Below, in pieces: positions 36,039 through 48,963 of a stretch of 64,000 nt of DNA. Source of the DNA: Marsupella aquatica (Eukaryota; Marchantiophyta); assembly GCA_973895155.1 (NCBI GenBank), contig OZ316896.1, positions 7,006,001 to 7,070,000 of the forward strand. The letters are read 5' to 3'. Every line of letters starts with the position of its first letter. Position 1 is the stretch's first letter. A program made the translations under genes and the position numbers. The notes under the pieces were generated by a model, which ran no database searches, was not told where the DNA came from, and was given only the letters and a program-made list of their open reading frames with translations.

Positions 36039-37549
36039 ATGGATGCCAGTCACTCATCTAGCCGCATTGAGCGCTTCAGTGGGCGGCCCGACACTGTTTC
36101 TTTGCGTGAGTTCAAATCCACTTTCTATACTGTCATTTACGAATTGGAGTTGAAGTATGGCAGCAATTTCACAAATGTGTTTGCATTTAAGCAGCTAGCC
36201 AGGTATTGCACCATGAGGCTTTGGATGTGTATGAACAGCATTCTCAATGGCTGCTTGCTGTCACACAGTTGCCTAACCCTACCTATGCCAGTGCAATTGC
36301 GGCAGCCTCACAATTGGCCTTACAGAATGCCATTGCAGCCCATGCTGCTGCTCCTACCACTTCCCCTCCTACTCCAGTTCCTACCACTGCGACAGTTACT
36401 CCCACTGTCTTGGCACAGGCTACATCAGACATTTCTCCCACCATTGATTCCCCTGCCTTTGCTGATCCAGTGGCTGAGTTTTTCCAGGTTCTTGAATTGG
36501 AATTCCCAATCAAGAGTGCTGACAAAATCATGCAGTTGGCCACCTTTGTGAGGCAGCGCGATGAAACATTGAAGATGATATATCGCCGGCTTCTCAAGCT
36601 GAAGGAGGACACCCAGAGCATCACTGACCTGGAAGCTGCTCATCGCTATCTTCGCGCATTGGAGGGCACACCAGCTCTCCATTCGCAAGTGTTGCAACAA
36701 GTATTCTCAGAGTTTGGAGACAGCTACACCCTACTCAATGTCTATGACACTACTGAGAAACTTGAGTTGGCCCATGCACATTATGAGGCCAGTATTGCGC
36801 ATCCACCACGATCCAGGTACCAAGCTGCTGCCCCTACACTGGCCACCCCTTTCCGTGTGCCACAGTATGGTTCCAAGACCAAGCCAGCCCATGCTGCTTT
36901 CATGCTGCCATCTTGCAACTATTGTGGTAACCCCAATCACAAGGCTAATGAATGTGATATTATTGCTGAGGACCTGTCTTGTGATTTTTGCGGGAAAGTG
37001 GGTCACTTGGAGGCAGTTTGTTTTGCCAAATTCCCAGAGAGGAAGTAGCAATGACAGTAGGCCTCTCATCCTACTCCTATTTCCACTCCCCCACCAGCTA
37101 GGAGGGCTCCTACTGCATCAGTTGCTGCTCCTTCCAGTGGCAAAGCACCCGGTGCCAACAAATTGCCCAAGCAACAACAGAAGCAACCAGCTCAGAAGGA
37201 GGCTCACAACGCACAGGCAACTCAACTCCAGTCTTTGACTCATGAGGTTGAGTCCTTACGTGCCCAACTTGCCAACATCAAAGGCAAGTCCACTGCTTCT
37301 GCTGGTCCTTCTCAATCGGCTGGTCACGTGCAACCCATCCCTGGCCCAGGCACCACTGATAGCTCAGCATCTCTACCCTGCTCTTTCTATGGCTTGCCAT
37401 TTGATGCTCATATGGGTGAGTGTGTGTTTTCCTCTGCTACACAGCCTGGCCTTACAGCAGAATTTTCAGATTCATTTTGCCCTTCCTATTTTGCTTACCA
37501 GCAGGCCAGTGCTGCCTCCCGTATTGCTCCCACACGCCGCATTGTATAG
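36039..37549 (+). pseudogene. gag with two CCHC zinc knuckles (broken)
   Basis: Gag packages the element's RNA. The first 56 codons from ATG 36039 (FSGRPDTVSLREFKSTFYTV) are continued in another frame from about 36206 by a capsid-like region ending with two knuckles, CNYCGNPNHKANEC and CDFCGKVGHLEAVC, near 36915-37025. TAG, TGA and TAG at 37046, 37052 and 37058 interrupt the same frame. It then continues through a Pro/Gln-rich linker with a heptad-like TQLQSLTHEVESLRAQLANI to a TAG at 37547. A missing T near 36206 would explain the frame change. Every stop is one C-to-T step from Gln or Arg. Confidence 0.75.
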
Positions 37550-37613
37550 GCTGATGGTCTTGCTGCCGGTCCTATGACTAGAGCGAGGGGAGCTCGGGCT
37601 GTCATGATGGAAG

Positions 37614-38021
37614 GATATTGACAGGAAAAAGAGGGTTTGTCAACTATATGATAGCTCTAGTATAGAGAATGAATATCATGTATTCATTGCTTGCAAGTTT
37701 TATGAGGGGGTTAGGATGGCATCTCAAATCTTGGTGAAAGATTTGTATGCATTGTTTGGTCTGCCCCCTCAGCAACTTGGAAGATATATCTTTGCGGTGG
37801 ATAGGGAAAGGAGAATAGGTTTGGAAAATCTTTCAGGGCTCTCTAGGTCCATAGGGCTCTCTAGGTCCATAGTTTCTTTGAGGACATAGTTGTCCTCTTT
37901 TGAGCAATCTCTTTTGGTTGCTCTTTTCTTTGATTGCATTATACTTTACTTTTTGTGGCAGCTCCTTTGACTTTCATGGTCCCGAAGCTTATAATACATT
38001 ACCATTACCATTACCATTACC
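37614..38021 (+). mobile_element. 5'-truncated LINE insertion between gag and protease
   Basis: The frame reading KKRVCQLYDSSSIENEYHVF followed by CKFYEGVRM matches the C-terminal zinc-binding end typical of plant non-LTR ORF2 proteins (C, then E-YH, then C). It ends at a stop near 37888. A 117-bp 3' UTR follows (37905-38021), ending in a CATTAC repeat, and is nearly identical to 21822-21938. The Gypsy reading frame resumes right after it. No clear target-site duplication was found. Confidence 0.6.
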
Positions 38022-39249
38022 CCAATCTTTTCAGCCACTCACACTTGCTGAAGAGCGCACCTTGTTGGCAAGGGGGGAGGGAGCTGCAGCTACATCCATT
38101 CCACCACCAGGTGCTGCTGACATTTCACAGGGAGTTGTTTCTCCTGAGTTACTTGAGCATTTCACCTCCCGTATGGCACAAAGGATTCTTACAACTCCAC
38201 TTTTCAGTTGCCATGATTTACAACTGGATGCTAGAGCTGTCATGAGAGCGCTAGCAGGCTCATTGCATTCTTCATCAGCCCTTGTGCCACCAGTTTTGGA
38301 GGTCCAATCTCATGTACATACTGGACCTTCTTCTTCTCCATTACATGCTTCCACTGGTTTGGCTATCCCAGTACCAATTTCCAGTGGTAGCGATGATAGT
38401 ATTGCTGCAGATTGTATGACCAGAGCTACACTGGATTCTGGTCATGCTGCTCCATCTTTCCTGACTATGCTGTTGAGTGGAAAGACCGTGGATACTAACT
38501 CCCTTCACAAGGTACCTCATCATTTGCCAAAAGTGGTGCCTAGCGACAGGACTTCAATTTCCACCACCATTGCCATTGTTGACAATAGGAATTCAACAAT
38601 CAAGTTGGAGGATCACACTCCTCAGGTGGTCATGCTAGACACAGGTGCTCAACCAGTGATATTGGGCATTCAGTTTGCCAAGAAGATGGGACTGCTGACT
38701 GATCATTTACAGCAATCCAAGTGGCACATTCGGACTACTAGTGGCACTGTGGAGGATGTGTTGGGTGAGAGTTCTACTTTACTCACTCTCACTTTTAATG
38801 GAGGTACAGATCAGGAACTGCATTTCCCAGTCAAATGTTTGGTTACCAATGCCACTACGTATGATGTGCTCATTGGCCAGGAGGCTTTGTTCCCACCAGG
38901 TTTTACCATTGACAACTGGCATGAGCATGCATACTACAGAGCTAATTGGCATACGGATGGCTCACACTTGGGCTACATTCCACTTGATTTGCATGGTGCT
39001 CATACACCTATGGCTCACCACTGTGTGTTGAAAGCAGTGCACACAGCTACCTATGTCAACCACCCATTGCAGGATTGGATTGAGGAGGATGATGATGAGG
39101 TGGCTGCTGCACATGCTGTTGCACGTATAGCAGCACTTTCCATCAATGTAGATCATCAACCAAAGGTGGTACAATGGCTCCAAGCAGCCCTTGGACCTTT
39201 GGTGGCTGCATTGCGCAAATTTGAGGACCTTGGGCAGCACAATGGATAA
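38022..39249 (+). pseudogene. Retroelement aspartic protease region
   Basis: The pepsin-like active-site motif appears in VVMLDTGAQPVILG, and the family's second conserved block in TTYDVLIGQEALFPPGF. Family proteases act as dimers and cut the polyprotein. The frame is open from the LINE junction to a TAA at 39247, then continues in frame into the methyltransferase, so protease and methyltransferase were probably one polyprotein. The TAA is explained by CAA to TAA. Confidence 0.78.
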
Positions 39250-39288
39250 CCAATAGCCCCAATCTTGAGCGCACCAGTTACATGGACT

Positions 39289-40503
39289 CCTCCTTCGGAT
39301 GACCTTACATTGCTTGAGCTTTTTGGTGGCATTTCTACAGGCCTGGAAACTCTCCTACAACTGGCATGGTGGTGAAGCAGTACATCTACGTGGACATTGA
39401 TCCAGGTGCAAGGCAAGTGGCTGAATCCCGTCTGCTGGAATTTTCAAAGCAATTTCCCCAGCAGTTTCCACACAGTGCATGGAAGTTTGCATTTTCTTTC
39501 TTCCCTCCAGATATCCAGCTTGTCCAGCACCGGCACTTAACCCTTCTTGGCTCCCTTGATTTGATCATAGTTGGTTGGGAATGCCAAGGGTTTTCAACTG
39601 CTGGTCACGGTGCTGGACTGCATGATTCTCGTTCTGGCCTTTTCACAGCATTGGTTCAGATTCTCACCTGGGCTCAATCCCTTTATCCTGCTGTTGGTTA
39701 TATCATTGAGAATACTCCATCTCAGTTTGACCAGCGTCCACAAGTCAAAGAGGATTTCAGTGTGGTCCAGCACTACTTGGGACCACCCCTTCTCATTGAT
39801 GCAGTGCACTGTGGTTCTTATGCACATCGTTTTCATAACTTTTGGACTAACCTTGCACCACCTTCCTTGCTGGAGTTAGCTCTTCACCACACATCCAGGG
39901 ACACTAACCTCACAGTGGACCAGATTTTGGATCCTAACAGTTCTTGCCAACCAGTTACACGGCAAGAGCCAGCACCTTGGTATCCAACCAATACCATTGG
40001 ACAGCCCCGTGCTGCTTGGCCTATATTTGTGTCCTTTCCAGGTGCACATGCTTTTCAGGGTGATGGTCTTGGCCTGGTTTATCGACATTCTACCGGTACA
40101 TGGGATGAACCTAGTCCTGAGGAGAGAGAACGGGCTATGGGCTTCCAACCCGGTACTATAGGTCACACCAAGATCACCAGGCTGGCCAGGAATGCTTTAC
40201 TTGGCAGGGTAATGGATCTTAATGCTCTCACTTGGCTTCTGGTCACTTGCATCCTTTTTCAGATGTACATTCATCCAGCATCTGGAGTTCCAGCTCTACC
40301 ACTCCATGGTGCTGCTACATGGCATCCAAACCAGGTGCACTTACCTCTATTCAACACTCACTGCTTCAGTCCAAGTGTTGGGGGGGAGGAGGTCCCTTGT
40401 AACGTGATTGACAATATTTCTGAGTTTCATGGTGTGGACCAACTCCGATCAACAGGTACAACAGGCCTTGGAGAGGCCTCATCACCTTATCAGCAGCATG
40501 CTA
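39289..40503 (+). pseudogene. C5 cytosine DNA methyltransferase encoded in the retrotransposon
   Basis: Conserved C5-methyltransferase motifs appear in the standard order. Motif I: LTLLELFGGISTGLETLL (about 39304). Motif II: YIYVDIDPGARQVAESRL. Motif IV: IVGWECQGFSTAG with the catalytic Cys (near 39580; the usual Pro before it is Glu). Motif VI: YIIENTPSQ. Motif VIII-like: GSYAHRFHNFWTNL. Motifs IX-X: ERERAMGFQPGT and NALLGRVMDLNALTWLL. The I-to-X order fits DNMT3- or bacterial-like enzymes rather than the permuted DRM type. A 1-nt frame change near 39363 separates motif I from the rest, and the CACTA insertion cuts the 3' side. DNA methyltransferases in retrotransposons of charophytes and dinoflagellates have been reported, so the class is known. 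Confidence 0.82.
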
Positions 40504-41110
40504 CACTAGTAGAAATTGGGGTGTTTTATGACTAAGTTTTACGACTGCCCATGACTCCTTGTGACTAAAGTTTGGGGGGTATCAAGCCAGTCGTAATTTT
40601 GACATTCAGTCTTATTTAAAGTGACTGAAATTGAGTGGTCAACTATGTGACTAGGGTTTAAGACACATTTTGTGACTAATAACGACCAAATCCGTACTTG
40701 GGCATTTTGGGATTTGGAGAAGGTGTAGTCTTACAAATGACTACTTTTGTAGTCATTTGTATGACTCAAAATGAGGTATGAATTAGTCACAAACAGTCAA
40801 TGAGGAAGAGTTTCCTTTCGCATATATGACTGGTGCTATGGTTCAATATCGGAACACAGGCGACTGATTATGACTAGTTGGTCTTAAAAGTTTAGAGTGT
40901 ATGGGCACATTAGTGACAGATCATGACTACAGATGACTAATCATTCTTAAAAATCTTAAGATTGGGCTAGACTGGTTGGTCTTATTGGGGACCACGATGT
41001 AATATATCACGGTCATATCTTAATGACCCAAAATGACTCATTAGTCTAGTTCACGACTGCATTCTTTGACCTTTTTGGTCAAAATTTTGACTCGACCTAA
41101 GGCAATTGGA
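40504..41110. repeat. CACTA left terminus and subterminal TGACTA repeats
   Basis: After the terminus, GTGACTAA-like words recur in both orientations roughly every 20-60 bp, as expected for TNPA-binding subterminal repeats. From 41110 to 41408 I see only AT-rich spacer. Confidence 0.65.
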
Positions 41111-41408
41111 GCCTGCACATAGCACTAGAACCATGACTAATAGTCAACTCAAGCATACAAGCATACATTCAAGCACTCAAGCATACAAGTACACAAGTTT
41201 TACATGAAAACATGAGAGACAACATAGTTCTATTTGAATCTTAGAACTCATATTAACTATTGAACACACATACATAATTTCATACAAACAAAGTTGTCAC
41301 AACATGATCAGTGGATGATCCAGTGAATCTCAATTCAACTCTGCATTATGAGATATCTAGGTAACATTTGGCACCAATCATGCAGTTGTTTCTAAGTTTA
41401 GGCTAAAA

Positions 41409-44400
41409 CTACAAACCACACATTTCAGGTGTCCTTATGTAATCTGTTGGCCACAACACCAAAGAGTTCAGAGCATCTGCAATAATTGTCTGTGGCAGGT
41501 CATCATTCAAATTAGGAACTGGTAAAGGGGTCTTTGGGTTCACAAGCTTTGTCAACAACACTACAGAATACCCTGCTGGTATTTCTTTGCAATGGAATGT
41601 AATCTGCTCAGGGCGCAATTTTCCATACCCTACACACAACTCATTTTGTTGTGGTGAGAACAATACATACTCAGGATGTGTCTGAGTTTTCAATTCTGCA
41701 TCAACTTTACGCTTCTTTGCCGCTGCCACTCTACCACTTGCCCTGGCCCGACTCTTCACCTTCCGAATAGGTCTCCCAGCAGCTGAAAGCTCTACTTCTA
41801 CTCCACCGTCTGTGGTCACACCCTGTATGTCACCTGCCTGTGATGGAATTTGGGTCTCCACCTGGCCCTCCGTTTTGCATCCATTCTCACCGGCTTTGGC
41901 AACTTCTATTAACTCTTCATATGAATCCAAACTGGGGGTATTCAGTACATTGGTAACCTCTGCAATAAGAAAATAGCAAGTCAACAGCCTATCAGCATTT
42001 TTGCCTTATCTCCAATCATGGAAACATATAACAAAACACATTTTTTGCCTCATCTCCAATCATGGAAACATATGAGAAACCTTACCTTCCATTGCTGGGG
42101 CCATGGTACCCTCCACATCCCTTTCTGTGGGCTCCACCTCCATTTGCTGTTCAATGTTACCCTCTGGATTCATCAAATTGGAGTAATGTGACAGGTCTCT
42201 AGAACCTCCATTCCATATTGCATTCATTATACATTTGTATTGGTCTTCTTGCACACGAATAAGCTTCTGAACATCTTCCTTTAAAGCAGTCAACTCACTT
42301 GCCATTTCACTCAATTTCACGGTCACATCATTCTCATGAGACTCCATACATTTCAGACGATCTGATAAATCGCTAAGAGAACATGATCCACCTCCCTGCA
42401 AACACATATGTCCAACAGAGTCAATCCATTACACCTGGAAAATAATATATGGTCCCATTGTTCATGCAAACTAGGGAATGTGGACCTCAAAGAACACTAT
42501 CTGGTATGAGTACTCACTTGGTTCGAAGGATCACTCTGGCCAGATTTCTGCTTCTGTTTTCTTGCTTCAGCTCTCACCTCTTCTTTTGTAGGGGACTGTC
42601 CATTTTGTGCCTTCTGCATACATCATATTTTCACACATTATTTGCTCGGACACAAAAAAACTCCAATACATTGTAGAAGCTAGGTCTGCCAATCCAACGA
42701 TTATTCTTACCAGCTGCTCTACTATCGGAGCATTCCCTTTCCTTCCCGTCAAGTTAAGGTTCTGAACGTTGCCACGTGCATATGCCATCTGGGAACTCTT
42801 ACTCTTGCCGGATTCACTCAAGAAGTGATGGACTAGCTTGCTCCATTGAAGAGGATCTGTCAATGGGGGAGCAGACATTCTTTGGTCCTCTCCACCTTCT
42901 TGAAACAACACGTGCAATCTCCACCTCTCATTTTTCAGAATTGTCTTTGCATGAGCCTGAAGACACTCCATGGCTACTCCATCCGGATGGCCCACATATT
43001 TCCATTTTGCGGCTACATTGTCAACAACTTGTTGCCAATCTGCTGGATGCTGCTGCACAAAATTCACCACACTCAAATCCAGCCATCGCAATATTTCACC
43101 TTTCAAGTCAGCCAACCAACGATTCTTCCCTGCAGATGCACTGTTCACCCAACGGTTGCTCCCAATGTCCACTACTCCTTTCTTGGTTCTGTTAGGTCCT
43201 GCATTGCTTTCTGTGGTACTGCTTGGTGTGACAGGTTTAGGATTCGCTGGAACTTTTGCACTACCCTTTAGTGGACTTCTAATGCCCCTGCATCATCCCA
43301 CATCCATGTGACATCATACAATAGTAACATCAATACCTTTGTATACGTCAAATAGTGGATACCAATTGCAATCTAACTTGCAACCTGACCATCTTCACAG
43401 AATGCCCATCTCCCAGCCAAGTATTGTTTATTGTTTCATAAGTGTAACTTACCAGATGCTTTGCCGACACTCTGTGGATAAGAGGCAGGCTCAACTACCT
43501 GTACATCTTCCCCACCAGCCAACCAATCAGGCTCTGGCCATTGCTCAGAACCATAGGCTACAATTGTCCCTTGTCCTGCCTCTACTTCAGGTTCATAGTA
43601 AACCTCCTTGTCAGTTACTCCCCAATCCAGGATGGACAGAATCTGTAGTCACATAATTAAGCACTTTAATTAGGTCTCTAACATCACACTAGCATACCCT
43701 TTATATATTTCCAAAGTAATTTACATAAATGCCAGAATTGAAGGGCAATCCCTACTCACATCTCCAATCGTCTCCTGTGGCTCCATACTGCTCAGTATGT
43801 TGTGTTGGTCTACCTTGGCCCCGTGTAATGTGTGGTGGTGGTGGACCCGTAACATACACAACAGTGTGGCCAGCAGGTGGTGGTGGTCCATACCCATCCA
43901 CTTGTGGGGCTGCTCTCCCCTGAGAGGGTGCACTGTGTGTTGGTGGTGCTCCATACACCACAGTGTACCCCTCGCTGCGTGGGGTTGCTCTAACCTGACC
44001 TTCACCTGTGCTGTGGGTATGTGTTGTTGCTCTACTTGCAAAGGAGGGTGGGATGTGCCCACCATGTGGTGCAGCTCCATACACAATAGTGTGACCACCT
44101 ACACCAACAGTTGTTGTTCCATACCCACTGCTCTGTTGGGTTTTACCTGGAGGTGGAGGTGATATGTGCCCAGCACGCCCCACTAGTCCAGACCCACGTG
44201 CAATGTAATGCACTATGCTTCGCCCTCCAGATGTTGTTGTACTGTGCCCACAGCCCATACCCCGAGCAGCAAGTCCACCTCTCTTAGCCTGCAAGAACAT
44301 ATGTGCAAGGACAATAAACTTAAAAGAAGTATCAGTGATTTCACTAACTCTGGACATTCTTTTGTCCAATTTTTGATCATAAAATTTCCAACAACAATTA

Positions 44401-45201
44401 TTCTTTTCCCTATAACTTGAGTTCTAGAGTACATTGTATGTTATGCATAGAATTATTAGGAGTAGCTTGTTAAGCTTCATATATCTTGATCAAAAAATTT
44501 CAAATATGATATTGATAAGTCTCATATTTATCTACAATTTAGTTGATTTAAATTTCCAAAAAGTTGTTATGAAATTTCCAAATCGTTAATAATATTCCAG
44601 AATTAGTGAAACTATTGATAAGTATCTTCCTTTGACTTGCCACACTCACATGAGCCAAACATATCACTAATGTGATACACTACTTCAACACTTCATTACC
44701 ACAATTTTGTTGGGCTCCACGACAGTATGCTTGCCCTGCCCATATTCTTCATCATCTGCATCGGGCTCCTCCTCTGGATAGTACTCTACATCATCAAATT
44801 CCTTATGGTTTTCATCGGATCCAACATCTTGCCCATCATCTGCAGAATCTGCCATCGATGGAATGTCCTTCACTACTAGTCTCTCACTGCGTCGCCGAGG
44901 TCCACTTGCACTGTCACTGATGCTTTGCCTAGCCCTTTTCTGCACTACACTTCTCCTCTCTGGGAGCCTGCATGCCATCCAAAAGAAACATCCATTGAAC
45001 AACTCTAGTAAACATAGCTACATTCATTCCCATTAATGAGCAAAGTCTGGATAGGTTCTGTGGATGATAATTGTTCCCTTACAAAGCGGAAAATCCTTGT
45101 CTGAGCTCAGCTCTCAAAGCTGCCAGCCTCTCATCAACATATGCTGCATGTATCATGGCTTGCTTTTCAGACTCACTCATCTCATCATCATCTTCTTCCA
45201 T
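41409..45201 (-). CDS. TNPA-like regulatory/transposase protein of the CACTA
   Basis: A multi-exon gene from ATG 45201 (MEEDDDEMSESEKQ). Exons in order: an acidic region with YYPEEEPDADDEEYGQGK (about 44700-44960); a Gly/Pro/His-rich repeat segment (43752-44285); a domain resembling the plant Transposase_24 family (about 42700-43190: SAGKNRWLADLKGEILRWLD, then PLQWSKLVHHFLSESGKSKS); a coiled coil (about 42100-42400, LSDRLKCMESHENDVTVKLS); and a C-terminal domain with KVKSRARASGRVAAAKKRK and a stop at 41409. TNPA-type proteins bind subterminal repeats. TNP2's last stop (TAA, 45223-45225) lies in the same frame just upstream, so the two may once have been one transcript. Exon borders are approximate. 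Confidence 0.6.
43752..44285 (-). repeat. Protein-level repeat in the TNPA-like gene
   Basis: Four to five degenerate units of about 33 residues, centred on HTIVYGAAPHGGHIPP, YTVVYGAPPTHSAPS and HTVVYVTGPPPPH. The DNA is correspondingly GTGGTGG-rich. The function is unknown. Confidence 0.6.
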
Positions 45202-45222
45202 GATCCTATTCAATGACAAACA

Positions 45223-48200
45223 TTATTGCATACGCATGGTGTCAGGCTCAGCCTCTACAAATGGCTCCTCACCCTCCCAAGCATCCACCCGTGTTAGAGG
45301 AACATACTCCGTGCTTGTCTGAACAGTACCAACGTCTCCAGTACGTGGTTGTTCAAATGCACTATGTCTATCTAAATGAAACTCTAGCTTTGACCCTTCT
45401 ACCCTACAATTTCTGGGCAGCTTATGACACACTACCCTCCAACTTGGGTTCTCTTCCACATCCAAGAAGAAGGCCTGCTCCACCTGACTGGGATACACAA
45501 AAGGCTGCTCCCATTCGGGCAACTTGGACTTGAAATTGGCAAGCAGAAAGCCATCCCGATCTCTTTTCATACTGGCCCTGTTACCACGCCACACTTGTCT
45601 TACCCATTCACCCTTCATCAAAATTACAGGAGTGGATGTGGCTCCATAGTCAAGAAGCCAGATATCACTTAGTTCTCCTACATACCCCATCTGCAACACT
45701 CCTCTACTTTCATCAGTGCTCTCATGCTGAAATACACAAATGAGCCCACAATCATATGTTACCCTGGAAGAAGTTGTTTCATCTCTCACTCTATAGTGAT
45801 TGCCATATGCTGCCATCCGTTTGTAAGACTTTACCAGCAACCATGGAGGATTGGACAGGAGATAGACATCTGCATCCATATTAGGATGGCTTGCATGATG
45901 CTCTCGAACTGTGCATCTCAGCCATTCTGACATGCATGGGAATGTGGCAGACGTGCTTGATTGAATAGCCTTCTGTGCCTCATACTCCCTACACATATAA
46001 GTGCATGGATTTAGCAATCAGAGTACACATTCTATACATGTCTGCAATTTAGAAACCAAGGGCAGCAAAGAAAATTGAAAACAAGTTACATACAGGGAGA
46101 CCAAAGTAGGTACTCACTCTAGCCAGGGTTGCATTGCATCAGTGTTTTCCAGAACGTACTGATGAGCCAAGTCTCTAATTTTGATGGTCAGCTTCACTGT
46201 GGTTGCAGCACCTTGTAGGACTTCCCCAGACACCCCTTCTTCTTCATCAGAATTCCATACTCGCCTTGTCACATGCTCGTAATCTGCTAGGTACTCTGTG
46301 ATGTAGCCCAGAGTTTCATCTTTTATATAACCCGGAGCCATACTTGCCTCTGGCCTATAGTAAGATCGCACATGACCCTTCATCAACTTCATGTACCGCT
46401 CTAGGGGGTACAACCAGCATGCTGTCACCGGCCCATACTGGTCTATTTCTTCCACAACATGGATGAGCAGATGAGTCATTACATCAAAGAATGCAGGCGG
46501 GAAATATATTTCAAGATCGCACAACAATAGTGCCACATCTTTCTTCAACTGGGGAAACTGTGCAGCATCCCACACCTTCACACAAACTCTGCGGAACACA
46601 TCACTCAGACGCAATATAACTTTACGCACAGGCTCTTGCATGAGGCCCCTCAAGCACAATGGCAGGACTTGTTGCATCATGACATGGTAGTCATGGGTTT
46701 TCATACTACCAAATTGGAATTTGTTATCCTGCACATGCCTCTTGAATGCACTAGCATAATCTGTAGGAGCTCGGAGTGAACTCAACCTTGATAAAAAGGT
46801 CTGCCACTCTGTGTCTGTGCAACAATATGGTGCTTGGTACTTCAAAAACACGTTTGCCCTACTCTGGTGTGTTGTAAGCCAAAGGTGGGGTCGAATTCCC
46901 CTGTCCTGTAGATCCATACGTACAGAGCCCGTGTCCTTTTCTCCACTCAAAAATCGGAGTAGACTCTCGCATATGTTCTTCTCTATGTGCATAACATCAA
47001 TATTATGTTTGTTTGGATCAAACTCCTGCAACTCCAAAACATCAAGCAATGAGCAAATCTCAATCTTCATAATACATACATACTACTTCATACAATCTAA
47101 CAACTAAATTGACTGAATCACATATATGGGTTGTTGGGGAGAGGAGCTTACTCGCCAATACTCCAGCTGCAAGTCCAAAATGGACTGTCATTTCACACCA
47201 TACAACCTTGCAGGATCCCGTACTCCATCCTCTGCTCCTCCATCTGCATCATACTGTGCCTTGGCAGCCCCCCAAGAACTTATTTGCTCCTTCACTCGAG
47301 GTGGGGGACTGCGAAGCTCCGTGCGCTTGTTAAAATGTGCTATAAGATTGGGTCTACGTCTGTAAGGGTGATCAGAGGGCAGAAATTGACGGTGACCAAG
47401 GTATTTGATACACTTCAAGGACTTTTAATAGTCACTTGTCACATGGGGGCCACATCTTGTGCAAGCTAAATATCCTTTCCCAACCTGGCCTGCAATCATG
47501 CTATGGGCAGGGTAATCTGCAATAGTCAACATTATAATAGCTCTAAACAAGAATGGATTGGCTTCACCAATCCTCTGCAGCATATCATATGTGAGCACTC
47601 CAGTGTACCATAGCTTTCTTAGTTCCTCTACTAGAGGAGCAAGATACACATCTATATTGGCTGCAACAACACTGTCTGGCCCTGGAATCAACAATGCCAA
47701 CATTACAAAGAACTGCTTTGTAGTCAACCATGGGGGAAGGTTGTAATTCAAAAGGGTTACAGGCCAACAAGAGTACGCATTGTTCTTCTCGCCAAATGGG
47801 AACACCCCATCCAATGATAACCCAAGCCTAACATTCCTTGTCTCCCTAGAAAACTCAGGATACGCATCATCAATCAACTTCCATTGCTTTGAATCTCCAG
47901 CATGGCGTTGTAGCCCATCTCGACTTTTGTTCTTAGCTGTCCATGTCATCAACTCTGATATGGCACGGCTCCTGAACATTTGCTGCAGTCTGGGAATTAT
48001 AGGAAAGTGACGGAGTACTTTTGTAAGTTGCTTGGACTTCCCATTGTTCCGGTACCTGTGCTTCCCACATGTAGGGCATGTCAACTTCTTCTGATGTTCG
48101 TTTCTGAAAAGACCATGCCCATCAGGACAGACATGTATTGACTCATAGTTCAGCCCAAGTTTTGATATCAATCTCTTTGCCTCGTACATGTTTTTTGGCA

Positions 48201-48963
48201 CTAGATTACCTCCTGGTAGCACTGTTTTTTGCAAGAAGGCCAGAACCTCGGACACAAAGATGTTTGGCACATTGTGGTTCCCACAAATATTCAGAAACAT
48301 TAGCACAAATGCTAATTTGGAACAATTGCTTCCTGGGAACAGCGGATTGAAGGCCTCCTGAACTTCGGTTGGGGAGCCAAACAGGGTGTCCTCTCCAGCT
48401 GTAGCCTGTTGCCCAATCTCAAACTCATCTGAAGACTCGTGGTCATCACCCGGTGCGGTCTCAAACTCTTCTACATCTTCCATGTCCCGCATTGCATCCA
48501 TGTCCTGGAAAATATCCTGCACCATTTGCTGAACATTGATCCCTTTTTCTGCAGGCTGCTGAAGGACTTCGGACCCACCCAGTTGAGTCATCACATTTGC
48601 CAACCAACCAGTGAAGAACTGGTCTCGCCTTGCACTATTTGCATTCTCAAAGTCAGCCCTCCATTCCTCATCTGAAGAATCAGCCTCATTCGGATTGTTT
48701 GTAACACGCCAACGAGGGTGTCTCCCATGAATTGCCAAGTGCCCATGAATCTGCCTCAAGACTCTGGTGTGGGAGCCATTGCATTGAGTGCAAGGACATC
48801 TCATTCGTGAACTTGGACCTGACCGTGCCACTTTGGCCTGTTCCCGATTCCAGAGCTTCTGGTCATGTTGGGAAACCCTCATTGGATGATGTAGAGGCAA
48901 CCTGGCAGATGTTGGATGGGTCCAAGGGGGAGGGTGACCTACGGACACTCTTCTAGACTCCAT
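45223..48963 (-). CDS. TNP2 transposase of the CACTA element (two in-frame stops)
   Basis: Exon A runs 48963-47152 and includes a CPCTQCNGSHTRV zinc-type start region and the tnp2 core: LGLSLDGVFPFGEKNNAYSC, YNLPPWL, ANIDVYLAPLVEELRKLWY and YPAHSMIAGQ. It is interrupted by TAA (47425) and TGA (47188), and the homology continues after each (IKYLGHRQFLPSDHPYRRRP). Exon B runs 47064-46118 with HNIDVMHIEKN and the DUF4218 region (SMKTHDYHVMMQQVLPLCLR). Exon C runs 45988-45223 with the DUF4216 region (DIWLLDYGATSTPVILMKGE, EQAFFLDV). This is the usual plant TNP2 architecture. Both stops are one C-to-T step from Gln or Arg codons, so a recently active copy has decayed. Confidence 0.88.

Noticed and set aside
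36283-36700. Minus-strand frames opposite gag
   Set aside because: They are the complement of a biased Ala/Pro/Thr-rich gag sequence and have no domain.
38248-38260. CGCTAGCAGG in the protease region as another palindrome half-site
   Set aside because: It has only a 6-bp GCTAGC core without the GCGA/TCGC arm, as expected by chance.
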